Shown here in pieces: positions 26,249-35,957 of a DNA stretch of 64,000 bases. Both the position numbers and the translations under genes were made by a program. The number at the start of each line of letters is the position of its first letter. The stretch's first letter is position 1. The stretch is from CAMPJM01 sp964440915 (GTDB lineage Bacteria > Bacteroidota > Bacteroidia > Cytophagales > Cyclobacteriaceae). Under the pieces are notes generated by a model. That model was given only the letters and a program-made list of their open reading frames with translations. It did no database searches and was not told where the DNA came from. The stretch lies in assembly GCA_964440915.1 (NCBI GenBank), contig CAYTTV010000003.1, positions 34,550 through 98,549 of the forward strand. Direction: 5' to 3'.

Positions 26249-28594
26249 ATGACAGATAATAGCGATAAGACAAACCAGCTTCTTGAAAAGTTGGAGGTGC
26301 TTTTGAAACGGCAGGAAGATTTCTCAAGAGAGATTAGCAGCTTGCAGATTGAAATAAGGAAACTTGTCGTTGACGAGAAAGGCTTGCCTAAAGCGGAAAC
26401 ACTCAGCGCAGTCAAAGACCCTGAAGTTGACAAGGAAACCCGCCTGACTGACTCCTCTCCAGCACCAATCGATGCTGGACTGCCTGAAGCGGCTGTGTTG
26501 AAGACCAAGCCGCCGAAGATAAAATCAGACCTTGAGAAGTTTATAGGCGAAAACTTAGTCAATAAAATTGGCATTGCGATTACTGTAATTGGGGTGGCCA
26601 TTGGCGCCCAATACGCTATAGACAATCAGCTCATCAGCCCGCTCACAAGAATCATTTTAGGCTATTTGTTTGGTATTGCATTGCTCGGTGTTGCCATCAA
26701 GCTGAAAAAGAAATACGATAGTTTCAGTGCTGTGCTCTTGAGTGGATCGATGGCGATTATGTATTTTATTACCTATTTTGCTTATGATTTTTATGGCTTG
26801 ATTCCACAGATTCTGGCGTTTGCCCTTATGGTGATTTTTACTGCATTCACCGTATTGGCCGCCTTACGTTACGATAGGCAGGTAATTGCCCATATTGGTT
26901 TGGTGGGTGCTTATGCGGTTCCCTTCTTTTTAAGCGATGGTTCGGGAAATGTGGTCATTCTATTTGCCTACATGGCTATTATCAATGTAGGGATTCTTGC
27001 GACCACATTTAAAAAATATTGGAAACCACTTTACTACGCTTCTTTTGTACTTACCTGGCTCATCTACTTGTCTTGGTATGAGTCGATCTATGAAATAACA
27101 GCAGATTTTGGCTTGGCCCTTACTTTCCTTACCATTTTCTTTGGCATCTTCTATATGGCATTTCTGGCCTATAAACTGCTTAGAAAAGAAAAATTTGTAC
27201 GACAGGATATTATTTTGTTGTTGGCCAATTCATTTGTTTTCTACGGAATAGGGTATGCCATACTCGAATATCACGAAATGGGGGGGCAGCTTTTAGGAAT
27301 ATTTACGCTGGTAAATGCGATCATACATTTTGGGGTTGCTCTCACAATACATCGGCAAAAACTTGCCGACAGAAACCTTTTTTATATGGTGGCAGGATTG
27401 GTGCTCGTTTTTATAACCATCGCAGTTCCTGTACAATTGGACGGAAAATGGGTTACACTGTTGTGGGCTGGTGAAGCAGCCTTGTTGTTTTGGATAGGCA
27501 GAACCAAAGAGTTGCCTGTCTATGAGAAACTTGCCTATCCCTTAATGCTTTTGGCCTTTATAAGTATTATACACGATTGGATGATCTTATACGATCACTA
27601 TTATCTTACCCAGCAGGAAGTATGGATGACCCCTATAGTCAATGTCAATTTTCTAAGTGCATTATTATTTATAGCGGCTTTCGGATTTATCAATGTGCTG
27701 AATCAAAATAAGCGTTACCCCAAGCCTTTGATAGCGCGCAAAGGAATTTCAAAGATTGTTTCTGTTTCTATACCCGCTATTCTTCTCATTGTTATTTACT
27801 ATGCTTTTCGGTTAGAAATAGCACACTACTGGAATCAACTTTACGCGGGTTCGTTATATTCGGTCAATAATGAAGATGAATTGTATAATCAGCTAGAAAA
27901 CTATGACTTGAGGCTTTTCAAAGCCATTTGGATCATCAACTATTCTCTGCTGTTTGTTGCTGCGCTTGCTTTTATCAATTTAAAGAAAATACGAAATCAA
28001 CAATTAGGCCTGATCAGTATGGGCCTTATATTGGTAAGTCTGGTGGTTTTCTTAACGCAAGGGCTATATGCGCTAAGTCAGCTACGTGATAGTTATTTAG
28101 ACCATACTTCCTTGCAATATTATGACAGCGGAGTATTCAATATTGTTATCAGGTATATATCATTTGTTTTTGTAGCCTTTGCTTTGCTGGCATGCTACCA
28201 GTACACCAGACAGGATTTTATACAGAGGAATTTCAAAGTAGCTTTTGATTATTTGCTACATGTTTCTGTTGTATGGATAGCCAGCAGTGAATTGATCCAT
28301 TGGATGGATATTGCATCCTCAACACAATCGTATAAACTTGGGCTGAGTATCCTTTGGGGACTATACGCACTGTTCCTGATTTCCATCGGAATTTGGAAAA
28401 GGAAAAAGCATTTGCGTATAGGTGCTATTGCTTTGTTTGGGGTTACACTCCTTAAGCTGTTTTTCTATGATATTTCAAACCTTGATACCCTTGCCAAAAC
28501 AATAGTGCTTGTGGTGTTAGGCGTGCTGCTATTGATCATTTCATTTTTGTATAACAAGTACAAGCACAGTATATCCGATGAGATCGAGCATTAA
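26249..28594 (+). CDS. DUF2339 polytopic membrane protein
   Basis: This 781-residue protein has an N-terminal coiled coil (about 8-50, Leu/Lys/Glu-rich), then a Pro/Glu linker. It then has a long series of roughly 20 or more hydrophobic helices from about residue 105. The family signature region LEKFIGENLVNKIGIAITVIG precedes the first helix. DUF2339 proteins are inner-membrane proteins of unknown function. Its stop overlaps the start of the next gene by 17 bp, implying translational coupling. The same DUF2339-DUF3999 pairing occurs in other Gram-negative bacteria, so the two probably act together in the envelope. Confidence 0.85.
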   Translation: MTDNSDKTNQLLEKLEVLLKRQEDFSREISSLQIEIRKLVVDEKGLPKAETLSAVKDPEVDKETRLTDSSPAPIDAGLPEAAVLKTKPPKIKSDLEKFIGENLVNKIGIAITVIGVAIGAQYAIDNQLISPLTRIILGYLFGIALLGVAIKLKKKYDSFSAVLLSGSMAIMYFITYFAYDFYGLIPQILAFALMVIFTAFTVLAALRYDRQVIAHIGLVGAYAVPFFLSDGSGNVVILFAYMAIINVGILATTFKKYWKPLYYASFVLTWLIYLSWYESIYEITADFGLALTFLTIFFGIFYMAFLAYKLLRKEKFVRQDIILLLANSFVFYGIGYAILEYHEMGGQLLGIFTLVNAIIHFGVALTIHRQKLADRNLFYMVAGLVLVFITIAVPVQLDGKWVTLLWAGEAALLFWIGRTKELPVYEKLAYPLMLLAFISIIHDWMILYDHYYLTQQEVWMTPIVNVNFLSALLFIAAFGFINVLNQNKRYPKPLIARKGISKIVSVSIPAILLIVIYYAFRLEIAHYWNQLYAGSLYSVNNEDELYNQLENYDLRLFKAIWIINYSLLFVAALAFINLKKIRNQQLGLISMGLILVSLVVFLTQGLYALSQLRDSYLDHTSLQYYDSGVFNIVIRYISFVFVAFALLACYQYTRQDFIQRNFKVAFDYLLHVSVVWIASSELIHWMDIASSTQSYKLGLSILWGLYALFLISIGIWKRKKHLRIGAIALFGVTLLKLFFYDISNLDTLAKTIVLVVLGVLLLIISFLYNKYKHSISDEIEH

Positions 28595-29807
28595 AATATT
28601 GACCCTTTTGTATTTGCTGTCATGCTCCCATGCTTACGGTCAAATGTCAGATTACGACTTTAAACGCGAGCTAAAAGGGGTTTCTGAGCTGTGGCATCGA
28701 ATAGTACTTCCTGATGATGTTTATGAAAAGGTTTCTCCTAACCTTCATGATATCAGAGTATTTGGTATCACGAAAAGCAATGATACTATTGAGGCTCCTT
28801 ATTTGCTCCATGTAGCGGATGGCCAAATTCCGGAGACACAGGTTGCTTTTAAGACGCTTAATGTTTCGCACGACGACAGCGGTTATTATTTTACTTTTGA
28901 AGTTCCAACCACAGCACCTATCAACCAGATAAAGCTGGATTTCAAACAGCAGAATTTTGACTGGAAAGTCAGATTGGAGGGTAGTCAAGACCAAATTGAG
29001 TGGTTTACAATAGCAGATGATTATCGGATTGTTTCCATCAAAAACAACTTCACGGATTTTCAATTTACCGCATTGGACTTCGCTCAATCGAAGTTTCGAT
29101 ACTTCCGCCTGTTGATTAAAAGTAACATTCAACCAGATCTGATTGCTGCGAATGTTATTAGAAATGAATCTACAGAGGGCACATTTAGAGATTATCCTAT
29201 TGAAAGTTTCGGTATAAAGGAAAATACAAAAGATAAACAGACCGAAATTGATATCACCCTGTTATCGCCTGTTCCCATAAGCCGCCTAAATATTTACGTA
29301 AGGGATACAATTGATTATTACAGGCCTGTAACTATACAATATCTTGCGGATAGTTTCCAAACGGCAAAGGGTTGGCGGTATAACTACCGCACGCTAACTT
29401 CTGGAATATTGAAATCCCTTGACCAAAACGAATTTAGATTCAGTAGTACTATTACCGAACGATTGAAAATATTAATTCATAATCAAGACAATTCCCCCTT
29501 AGCGATCGACACCATAAAAGTACAAGGATACGTGCATGAATTGATAGTGCGTTATACCGAAGAGGCCACGTATTACCTGACTTATGGAAAGCAGGATGCC
29601 CAAAAGCCCCATTACGACATAGGCCGTTTTACTGAAAAAATACCGACTTCCTTGGCTAAACTAGCACTAGGAAACGAACAGGCTATAGAGAAAGCGGATC
29701 AACAGACACTAGTGCCTCTCTTCCAAAACAAAGCTTGGCTTTGGGCAGCAATGACCGTAATAATATTATTGCTCGGATGGTTTTCAGTGAAAATGATGAA
29801 AAGTTAA
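28578..29807 (+). CDS. DUF3999-like exported protein
   Basis: This 409-residue protein has a signal peptide (ILTLLYLLSCSHAYG). Beta-rich modules resembling galactose-binding/discoidin folds fill the middle: FDWKVRLEGSQDQIEW with FRYFRLLIKS, and later INIYVRD-like strands. A single C-terminal helix (AWLWAAMTVIILLLGWF) ends in a short basic tail. This gives a periplasmic domain anchored in the inner membrane. It overlaps the DUF2339 gene by 17 bp. The match to DUF3999 rests on this architecture and the pairing. Confidence 0.75.
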   Translation: MRSSIKILTLLYLLSCSHAYGQMSDYDFKRELKGVSELWHRIVLPDDVYEKVSPNLHDIRVFGITKSNDTIEAPYLLHVADGQIPETQVAFKTLNVSHDDSGYYFTFEVPTTAPINQIKLDFKQQNFDWKVRLEGSQDQIEWFTIADDYRIVSIKNNFTDFQFTALDFAQSKFRYFRLLIKSNIQPDLIAANVIRNESTEGTFRDYPIESFGIKENTKDKQTEIDITLLSPVPISRLNIYVRDTIDYYRPVTIQYLADSFQTAKGWRYNYRTLTSGILKSLDQNEFRFSSTITERLKILIHNQDNSPLAIDTIKVQGYVHELIVRYTEEATYYLTYGKQDAQKPHYDIGRFTEKIPTSLAKLALGNEQAIEKADQQTLVPLFQNKAWLWAAMTVIILLLGWFSVKMMKS

Positions 29808-29919
29808 CCTTAATTTGTTCTGTGAAGGATAAGCTCCCGAGGCGTGGGGAAGGAATAGAAACTTTACGCTATTAAAAGGGTATAAATAGAAAGACTTATC
29901 ACTTAAAACATAGAACAAA

Positions 29920-30216
29920 ATGGAAAAAGTCACAAAGCCAAAGGTTAAGGTTCTTGCTTCAGGTACAAACTTAATAGCAAAACAAATGCAAGGAAGTGAA
30001 GGCAATTTGTTGCCCGAACACCTTGCTGATGTTGAATCAATCATTTTTATTCACGAAGGAGAATGTATTCTTAAAATAAATGGAGAGGACAAGCTGCTTA
30101 AGCCAGGTGATGCCTTTATAATTCCGCCCCAAATCAAACATCAGTTTAAGGCTATCACCGATTTTAAAGGGGTACATTTTATGCCGAAGGAAATTAAATT
30201 CGAATTTTTTGACTAG
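29920..30216 (+). CDS. Small cupin-domain protein
   Basis: This 98-residue single-cupin protein has the first cupin motif reduced around EGECILKINGE and the second as PGDAFIIPPQIKHQF, with His in the metal-site position. Such proteins may sense or bind small ligands or metals. It lies 120 bp before the Crp-like regulator on the same strand and may be co-regulated. The function is unknown. Confidence 0.82.
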   Translation: MEKVTKPKVKVLASGTNLIAKQMQGSEGNLLPEHLADVESIIFIHEGECILKINGEDKLLKPGDAFIIPPQIKHQFKAITDFKGVHFMPKEIKFEFFD

Positions 30217-30335
30217 AGTAAATTACATAAAGGCATAACGAATAGAGGACAAAACGAGGTTGAGGTAAAAGGTAAGCTGAATTTAAAAGTACTACTAGCC
30301 GCATTGTTTTCCACCAAATATCGATTAAGACAAAA

Positions 30336-30902
30336 ATGGAAGAACTAAAAGAATACCTTCTCAAAATGGTGGATTTCACAGAGGATGAGATGGGAGAATT
30401 CACCGCCCTCTTCTCTGGAAGTCAGTTCAAAAAGCATGAATATTTGGCGGTGGAGGGAGAATACTCAACCAAATTTGTATTTATTACTGAAGGCGTGATG
30501 CGCGCTTTTTATAGAAACAGTGAAGGGAATGAATACAATAAAACTTTCTTTACAGCGAAGAACTTTGCTGGTGCTTACTCTTCATTGGTAACAAAGCAGC
30601 TAAACTCAATCAATATTCAATGCCTGACAGACTGCTCTGTCCTTACTGCGGACTATCTGCAAGTTGTGAGCCTTTACGATAACTATCCAAAAATTGAACG
30701 CTTTGCGCGTATTCTAGCAGAGCATTTTTTTGTGAACAAAGAAAAAAGAGAAGTAGCACTGGCAATGCTTGATGCTTCCGAGCGCTATACCATCTTTCAA
30801 CACACATATCCTCACTTGGAGCACATCATCCCTCAGTATCATATCGCATCTTATTTGGGCGTTACGCCAACCCAATTAAGTAGGATCAGGGCAAAAAAAT
30901 AA
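30336..30902 (+). CDS. Crp/Fnr-type cyclic-nucleotide-binding regulator
   Basis: This 188-residue protein has an N-terminal cyclic-nucleotide-binding beta-roll (about 20-115), with FITEGVMRAFYRNSEGNEYNKTFF in place of the usual phosphate-binding cassette. A dimerisation helix follows (about 115-140). A short C-terminal helix-turn-helix has YHIASYLGVTPTQLSRIRAKK. Many Bacteroidota members of this group lack the canonical cAMP residues, so the ligand is unclear. The SDR and VTT genes follow and may be its targets. Confidence 0.85.
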   Translation: MEELKEYLLKMVDFTEDEMGEFTALFSGSQFKKHEYLAVEGEYSTKFVFITEGVMRAFYRNSEGNEYNKTFFTAKNFAGAYSSLVTKQLNSINIQCLTDCSVLTADYLQVVSLYDNYPKIERFARILAEHFFVNKEKREVALAMLDASERYTIFQHTYPHLEHIIPQYHIASYLGVTPTQLSRIRAKK

Positions 30903-30906
30903 AATC

Positions 30907-30920
30907 TTTACATATGTAAA
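30907..30920. promoter_or_regulatory. 14-bp perfect palindrome upstream of the SDR gene
   Basis: TTTACATATGTAAA lies 4 bp after the stop of the Crp-like regulator and 54 bp before the SDR ATG. A perfect palindrome next to a regulator gene could be an operator. No experimental basis exists. Confidence 0.3.
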
Positions 30921-30973
30921 TGTGCAGTCTTTTTTTTCGTGAGATTTTTGTTGCATACAAAACTCATAGAAGT

Positions 30974-31708
30974 ATGCGCTTACATAAAAACAAGATTTTG
31001 ATCACGGGGGCTACAGCTGGTATAGGTGAGGCACTCTTACAAAAATTCCTTGATCTCGACAATGAAATAATTGCTGTAGGAAGGAATGAGAGCAAGTTAG
31101 AAGCACTTGCAAAAGCAGATAAAAGGGTTATTCCTTTTAAATGTGACATCTCTAAGCAAGAAGCGTTAGAGCAACTTGTCCTGTTTGTCGAGCAGGAACA
31201 TAAAGACCTGAATGTCCTGATCAATAATGCGGGGATCCAATACAATTACAATTTCGAGAATGAGCATCAATTGCTTCATAAGGTTGAACATGAAATAAAT
31301 GTAAATCTTTTGGCACCCTTAAAGCTCATCACCTTATTACTGCCCACACTTCAGCTCAATGACAATTCCGCAATCGTGAATATTTCCTCTGGACTAGCCA
31401 TTGTGCCTAAGGCCCAAGCACCTGTTTATTGCGGAACAAAAGCTGCTATTCATATTTTCACCAAATCGCTGCGATATCAAATGGATAAGGTAAAGGTGTT
31501 TGAAATAATTCCACCCATAGTAGACACGGCCATGACTGCAGGGAGGGGGAAAGGAAAGATTGCGCCTGAGCAATTAGTGAATGAGTTTATGAGGGCATTT
31601 GAACGGGATAAATATGAAGTGAATATAGGGAAGGTAAAACTCCTCAGAGTCATTAATCGCATTAGTCCCAGTATAGCCGATAGAATCATGAAAGGCATAA
31701 CACCATGA
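30974..31708 (+). CDS. Short-chain dehydrogenase (DltE-like)
   Basis: This 244-residue oxidoreductase shows TGATAGIG near residue 11, NNAG near 85, a Ser in NISSG near 137 and YCGTK near 150. The ATG at 30974 (MRLHKNKILITG) gives the family start; an upstream ATG at 30920 would add an unlikely 18-residue extension. The family resembles DltE-type SDRs of unknown substrate. Its stop overlaps the next start in ATGA, so the two genes are coupled. Confidence 0.85.
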   Translation: MRLHKNKILITGATAGIGEALLQKFLDLDNEIIAVGRNESKLEALAKADKRVIPFKCDISKQEALEQLVLFVEQEHKDLNVLINNAGIQYNYNFENEHQLLHKVEHEINVNLLAPLKLITLLLPTLQLNDNSAIVNISSGLAIVPKAQAPVYCGTKAAIHIFTKSLRYQMDKVKVFEIIPPIVDTAMTAGRGKGKIAPEQLVNEFMRAFERDKYEVNIGKVKLLRVINRISPSIADRIMKGITP

Positions 31709-32379
31709 AGCATCTCATCAAAATTATAGTCCTGATGGCCCTTTTCTTTGCTTTAACGTTCCTTGTGGTAAAAGCCACCGGCGTTTTGAGTGTGGAGCAG
31801 ATTAAGTTATGGCTAACTCAGGCAAAGGCCCTGTCTCCTTACTATATAGGCGGTGTAGTGGTGTTGGTGCTATTAGCCGATTTATTCATAGCCGTACCTA
31901 CTATGACCACCATTACATTGTCAGGATATTTTCTGGGCTTTCCAAATGGTGCCATTGCTTCGCTTATAGGATTAACGCTGGCGGGGGTCACCGGATATGG
32001 TTTGAGCCGAATGTTTGGCGATAGAATTTTTACCTTTATCCTCAAGGATGAAAAAGCGAGTCAGGAAGCAAAAGCCACTTTTAAGCAATATAGTGTCATC
32101 ATGATTTTGCTGTCAAGAGCTACGCCTATCTTGGCCGAAGTGACGGCATGCTTGGCAGGTATGACCCATATGGCATTTTCAAAATTTATACTCTCATGGT
32201 TTGCCAGTACGGTTCCATATGCCCTAATTATTGCTTATGCGGGATCGGTCAGTTCACTGGAAGATCCCACGCCTGCCATTTATACGGCGATAGGCATTTC
32301 CGCAACTTTATGGGCAGGTTGGTTTTTGTTCAATATAAAGCGAAAGAGAGCAGATAATGCTCATAAACAGCCGATGTGA
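31705..32379 (+). CDS. VTT/DedA-like (TVP38/TMEM64) membrane protein
   Basis: This 224-residue protein has about six hydrophobic helices. The family motif lies in the middle: TITLSGYFLGFPNGAIASLIG, then GYGLSRMFGD and a later LLSRATPILAEVTACLAGMT. Members help move lipids or polyprenyl phosphates across membranes. The start overlaps the SDR stop (ATGA). The tail is Lys/Arg-rich. It converges on the Mpo1-like gene with 24 bp between stops. Confidence 0.85.
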   Translation: MKHLIKIIVLMALFFALTFLVVKATGVLSVEQIKLWLTQAKALSPYYIGGVVVLVLLADLFIAVPTMTTITLSGYFLGFPNGAIASLIGLTLAGVTGYGLSRMFGDRIFTFILKDEKASQEAKATFKQYSVIMILLSRATPILAEVTACLAGMTHMAFSKFILSWFASTVPYALIIAYAGSVSSLEDPTPAIYTAIGISATLWAGWFLFNIKRKRADNAHKQPM

Positions 32380-32403
32380 TAAGGATAAAATTGGAAGATC
32401 AGT

Positions 32404-32886
32404 TTAATATGGGATGCCCAGCTTTTTGAAGATAAAGTGCATGAGCCAAGCTGGGCCAATTAATAGAAATTGAATGTCTTTCAAGAAAGAGGGTTTTTTG
32501 CCTTCGACTTTATGGCCATAGAACTGCCCTATCCATGCCAGTACAAATATAATTAGACAAACTATCCAGAGAGGAGTTTGCAGGGAAGCTTCTAAATAGT
32601 AACAAACGCCGAGGCAAACACAAGCGACAATAAACATTCCGACAAACAGCGCTAGCGAAAGGCTGAGGTAATAAAGCAACACGAGTAGCATAATCAGCGT
32701 AGCCCAGTTGACAAATGCGGCTGGTTCTAACGGAATAAGATTGCTGAGAAACTGATGCGGTATAGACCATATAAGACCGACAATACTAAAGAATATCAAA
32801 GGCACACATATCCAATGGATGAGTTTGTTGGTATGGTTCTGATGACTTTGGCCATACTCATCAAGTAGCTTGTCGATTTTTTTCAT
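32404..32886 (-). CDS. Mpo1-like (DUF962) membrane protein
   Basis: This 160-residue protein has three or four hydrophobic helices. The family motifs are HQNHTNKLIHWICVPLI near residue 16-32 and WIGQFYGHKVEGKKPSFL near 116. Yeast Mpo1 is a 2-hydroxy fatty acid dioxygenase that uses conserved His residues. The bacterial role is probably lipid-related, but not established here. It is divergent from nhaC with 130 bp between. Confidence 0.85.
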   Translation of the reverse strand: MKKIDKLLDEYGQSHQNHTNKLIHWICVPLIFFSIVGLIWSIPHQFLSNLIPLEPAAFVNWATLIMLLVLLYYLSLSLALFVGMFIVACVCLGVCYYLEASLQTPLWIVCLIIFVLAWIGQFYGHKVEGKKPSFLKDIQFLLIGPAWLMHFIFKKLGIPY

Positions 32887-33016
32887 GACAAAATTTAGTG
32901 AATTTTACGGGACATAACAATGTATTTCCTATATTAAGCCGATCAAACGGTCGATGGAAGTTTATTTGCCGTATGTTGAATATTGACCCTTACTGCATTT
33001 AAATACTTTTTTATTC

Positions 33017-34471
33017 ATGGCAGAAGCTGCAAGGAAGCCTTCTCTTTTTGAATCGCTTGTCCCCATTGTATTATTGATTGTGTTGCTCTTCAACAATGTG
33101 GTCATTTTTGGAGATGATGTATTGGGAGGGTCCAATCAAGTAGCCTTAGTTTTCTCAGGGGCTGTTGCTGCGCTTATTGGTATCCGAATCGGTATAAAAT
33201 GGGAGGTTATCCTAAATGGAATCCTCCATAATATCAATGCAGCCATGACCTCTATCCTTATTTTGTTGTTAATAGGGGCACTTGCTGGTACATGGCTGCT
33301 GAGCGGCATTGTGCCCGCCATGATTTATTACGGCCTACAGATATTGAATCCCACTATTTTCCTTGTGGCAACTTGTATAGTTTGTGCAATCATTTCATTG
33401 GCCACAGGGAGTTCTTGGTCTACCGTAGCCACTATCGGTATAGCCTTATTGGGTGTGGGCAAGACCTTGGGCATAAGCGAGGGGATGGTGGCCGGCGCAA
33501 TTATTTCAGGTGCCTATTTTGGCGATAAGATTTCTCCCCTCTCCGACACTACTAACTTGGCGTCTGCCATGGCTGGAACAGAACTGTTCACCCATATCAG
33601 ATATATGTTTTGGACCACTGTTCCTAGTATTGCTTTGACATTATTGATATTTGCCGCCATAGGGCTAACTGGTAATGCTGAAAGCGCTATCAATGATGTG
33701 AGTAGTGTGATGGTGGCCATTGAGAGCATATTTAATGTCAGCGGATGGTTGTTTTTAGTGCCGACAATCGTGATTGTACTGATTGTGAAAAAAGTACCTG
33801 CGTTGCCTGCCTTGTTCGCCGGTGTGGCATTAGGAGGGATATTTGCTATTATTTTTCAGCCTCAGTTGGTAGCTCAAGTCGCAGGTGAATCAGGAAGCTT
33901 TTTAGAGTCTTCTTATATAGCTGTGATGAAAGCGACTTATGGCGGGATAGCCATTGCTTCAGACAATGAATTGGTGAGCGGGCTGTTGTCGTCGGGTGGA
34001 ATGGCAGGCATGCTTAATACCATATGGCTCATCATAAGTGCCATGGTTTTTGGCGGAGTGATGGAAGCTTGTGGTTTTTTGCAACGAATTACGGCTATGA
34101 TTATTCAATTTGCCAAAAGCACCGGGTCACTTATTGCTTCCACTGTTTCAACGTGTATATTTTTTAACCTAACAGCCTCTGACCAATACTTGGCCATACT
34201 TGTGCCTGGGCGTATGTATGCAGAAACCTATAAAGAGAGAGGGCTAAAGCCTGAAAACTTGAGCCGGTCACTTGAAGATGGCGGAACAGTGACTTCGGTA
34301 CTGGTGCCATGGAATACCTGTGGTGCCACACAGGCAACAGTATTAGGAGTAGCTACCATGACTTATTTGCCTTTTTGCTTTTTTAATATAATCAGCCCAT
34401 TTATGTCCATTATATTTGCCTATCTAAATATAAAGATAGCCCGGTATGGAAAGGGTGATAAAATAATATAG
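33017..34471 (+). CDS. nhaC: Na+/H+ antiporter, NhaC family
   Basis: This 484-residue polytopic protein of about 11-12 helices belongs to the NhaC family. Conserved segments are ATGSSWSTVATIGIAL near residue 135, GAYFGDKISPLSDTTNLA near 167, and VPWNTCGATQATVLGV near 435. It should export Na+ in exchange for H+. The stop codon is 1 bp from the next ATG, so the RNase D-like gene is probably in the same transcript. Confidence 0.92.
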   Translation: MAEAARKPSLFESLVPIVLLIVLLFNNVVIFGDDVLGGSNQVALVFSGAVAALIGIRIGIKWEVILNGILHNINAAMTSILILLLIGALAGTWLLSGIVPAMIYYGLQILNPTIFLVATCIVCAIISLATGSSWSTVATIGIALLGVGKTLGISEGMVAGAIISGAYFGDKISPLSDTTNLASAMAGTELFTHIRYMFWTTVPSIALTLLIFAAIGLTGNAESAINDVSSVMVAIESIFNVSGWLFLVPTIVIVLIVKKVPALPALFAGVALGGIFAIIFQPQLVAQVAGESGSFLESSYIAVMKATYGGIAIASDNELVSGLLSSGGMAGMLNTIWLIISAMVFGGVMEACGFLQRITAMIIQFAKSTGSLIASTVSTCIFFNLTASDQYLAILVPGRMYAETYKERGLKPENLSRSLEDGGTVTSVLVPWNTCGATQATVLGVATMTYLPFCFFNIISPFMSIIFAYLNIKIARYGKGDKII

Positions 34472-34472
34472 C

Positions 34473-35054
34473 ATGTTTCAAAAAGAGATGACCAAGGAAG
34501 CAGTAAATGAACTGCCCATTCAACGCTATGAAGGAAAAATTGTAATTGTTGCCAATGAAGCGCAAATGGAAGAGGCATTGAGAGAAATAGCACAATCCCC
34601 TATAGTGGGCTTCGATACAGAAACGAAGCCTGCTTTTCGAAAGGGAGAATATAACTCGGTGTCCTTACTTCAAATAGCTACTGATTATGCCGTTTACTTA
34701 TTTCGACTCAATCTTATTGGGTTTCCGAAGGAACTCGCAGCCATATTTGAAAACTCCTCCATATTAAAAACAGGAATAAGTATTCGTGATGATATCAAGG
34801 AGATGGAAAAGGTCCGTGATTTTGAACCGAGAAGTGTACTGGAGCTAAATTCAGTGGCCCAGGAGTTGGGGGTAAAGCATGCTGGTGTCAGGAGACTAGC
34901 GGCCATTTTTTTAGGGGTTAGAATTTCTAAAGCACAACAGACGACCAATTGGGAAAGGGAAGTTTTGACGCCCCAACAGTTGGTGTACGCGGCCACTGAT
35001 GCTTGGGTTTGCCTAGAGATCTATAGGAAGTTAGAAAATTGGGGATATGTATAG
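34473..35054 (+). CDS. 3'-5' exonuclease, DEDDy type (RNase D-like)
   Basis: This 193-residue single-domain exonuclease shows the motif I Asp/Glu in VGFDTETKP near residue 46, motif II with KTGISIRDDI near 99-108, and motif III YAATDAW with the Tyr of DEDDy near 169. It has no HRDC domain, so it is the small 3'-5' exonuclease type of Bacteroidota. The substrate may be RNA or DNA. It follows nhaC by 1 bp. Confidence 0.88.
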   Translation: MFQKEMTKEAVNELPIQRYEGKIVIVANEAQMEEALREIAQSPIVGFDTETKPAFRKGEYNSVSLLQIATDYAVYLFRLNLIGFPKELAAIFENSSILKTGISIRDDIKEMEKVRDFEPRSVLELNSVAQELGVKHAGVRRLAAIFLGVRISKAQQTTNWEREVLTPQQLVYAATDAWVCLEIYRKLENWGYV

Positions 35055-35102
35055 ATTTCCTACCTGTCTCCTTTCAGCCATAAAGTCAAGCCTGTTAATT
35101 CC

Positions 35103-35723
35103 TTAATCCTCTATTGAATTGTCCATCACCTGAACATTTTCAAAGGTTTTTAATTTTGCTTGTACTTCTTCTTGTAGGCTCATCCTTACTTCCAGTACCA
35201 TCTGACAAGTATTTTCAAACTCCTGCTTTTTGATGTGAAGATCATAATCCTTGACCAGACGCATCACATCATTCATGGCCAAATAATTGAACTGAAGATG
35301 TATGTCAGCGTTGGCTATTTTGGTTATAATATTACTGTTCTCGATAGCATCTGCAGCAGCGGTTTTGTATGCCGTGATGAGCCCTCCGACGCCCAGTTTC
35401 GTCCCGCCAAAATAACGTACGACCACGATAAGCACATCCGTAAGATTATAGGAGCGCAATTGTCCTAAGATCGGGTCTCCTGCTGAATGGTTGGGTTCGC
35501 CCGCATCGTTGGCACGAAACACCAGCCCTTCTCGGCCCAGCCTGTAAGCATAACAATGGTGGCGTGCATCATAATACTTTCTTTTGATGTCATCTAGGAG
35601 GGATTTGATTGCTTCCTCATCAGATACAGGATAAGCTAGCGCAATGAACTTGCTGCCTTTTTCTTTGTACAGTCCTTCTGCATGCGCTGCTATGGTTAGA
35701 TAAGTATCGCCTTTCATAAGCAT
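35103..35723 (-). CDS. YigZ/IMPACT-family protein
   Basis: This 206-residue protein has an N-terminal UPF0029 domain with GSKFIALAYPV, then DARHHCYAYRLG and NDAGEPNHSAGDPILGQL. Next is VVVRYFGGTKLGVGGLITAY, the signature of the family. The C-terminal half is a ferredoxin-like DUF1949 domain. Function is uncertain, with possible roles in translation or nucleic-acid binding. It is convergent with the RNase D-like gene. Confidence 0.93.
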   Translation of the reverse strand: MLMKGDTYLTIAAHAEGLYKEKGSKFIALAYPVSDEEAIKSLLDDIKRKYYDARHHCYAYRLGREGLVFRANDAGEPNHSAGDPILGQLRSYNLTDVLIVVVRYFGGTKLGVGGLITAYKTAAADAIENSNIITKIANADIHLQFNYLAMNDVMRLVKDYDLHIKKQEFENTCQMVLEVRMSLQEEVQAKLKTFENVQVMDNSIED

Positions 35724-35902
35724 CCAAAATTAGCCATTATCACAATAATAAGCCTGTTGCCTAAAACAATTGGATAGTCTTTAGAACATCAAAATAATCT
35801 ATATGTATCCGATATTGCAGATTAGTTCGGAAATAACTTCATTTCAAACAGTTGAGTAACCTTGACTTACCCCTTGTTTTATGATGAATTAAAGTAGTCC
35901 TC

Positions 35903-35935
35903 CTTCCAAAGCCACTAGAAAGAGTGCTTTGGGAA
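35903..35935 (-). terminator. Hairpin downstream of dxs
   Basis: An inverted repeat (TTCCAAAG plus CACT, pairing with AGTG and CTTTGGGAA, small bulges) lies about 23 bp after the dxs stop. The U-run on the minus strand is weak, so it may stabilise the transcript and not terminate it. Confidence 0.4.
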
Positions 35936-35957
35936 AGCTATATAGGTGAGAAATTCC

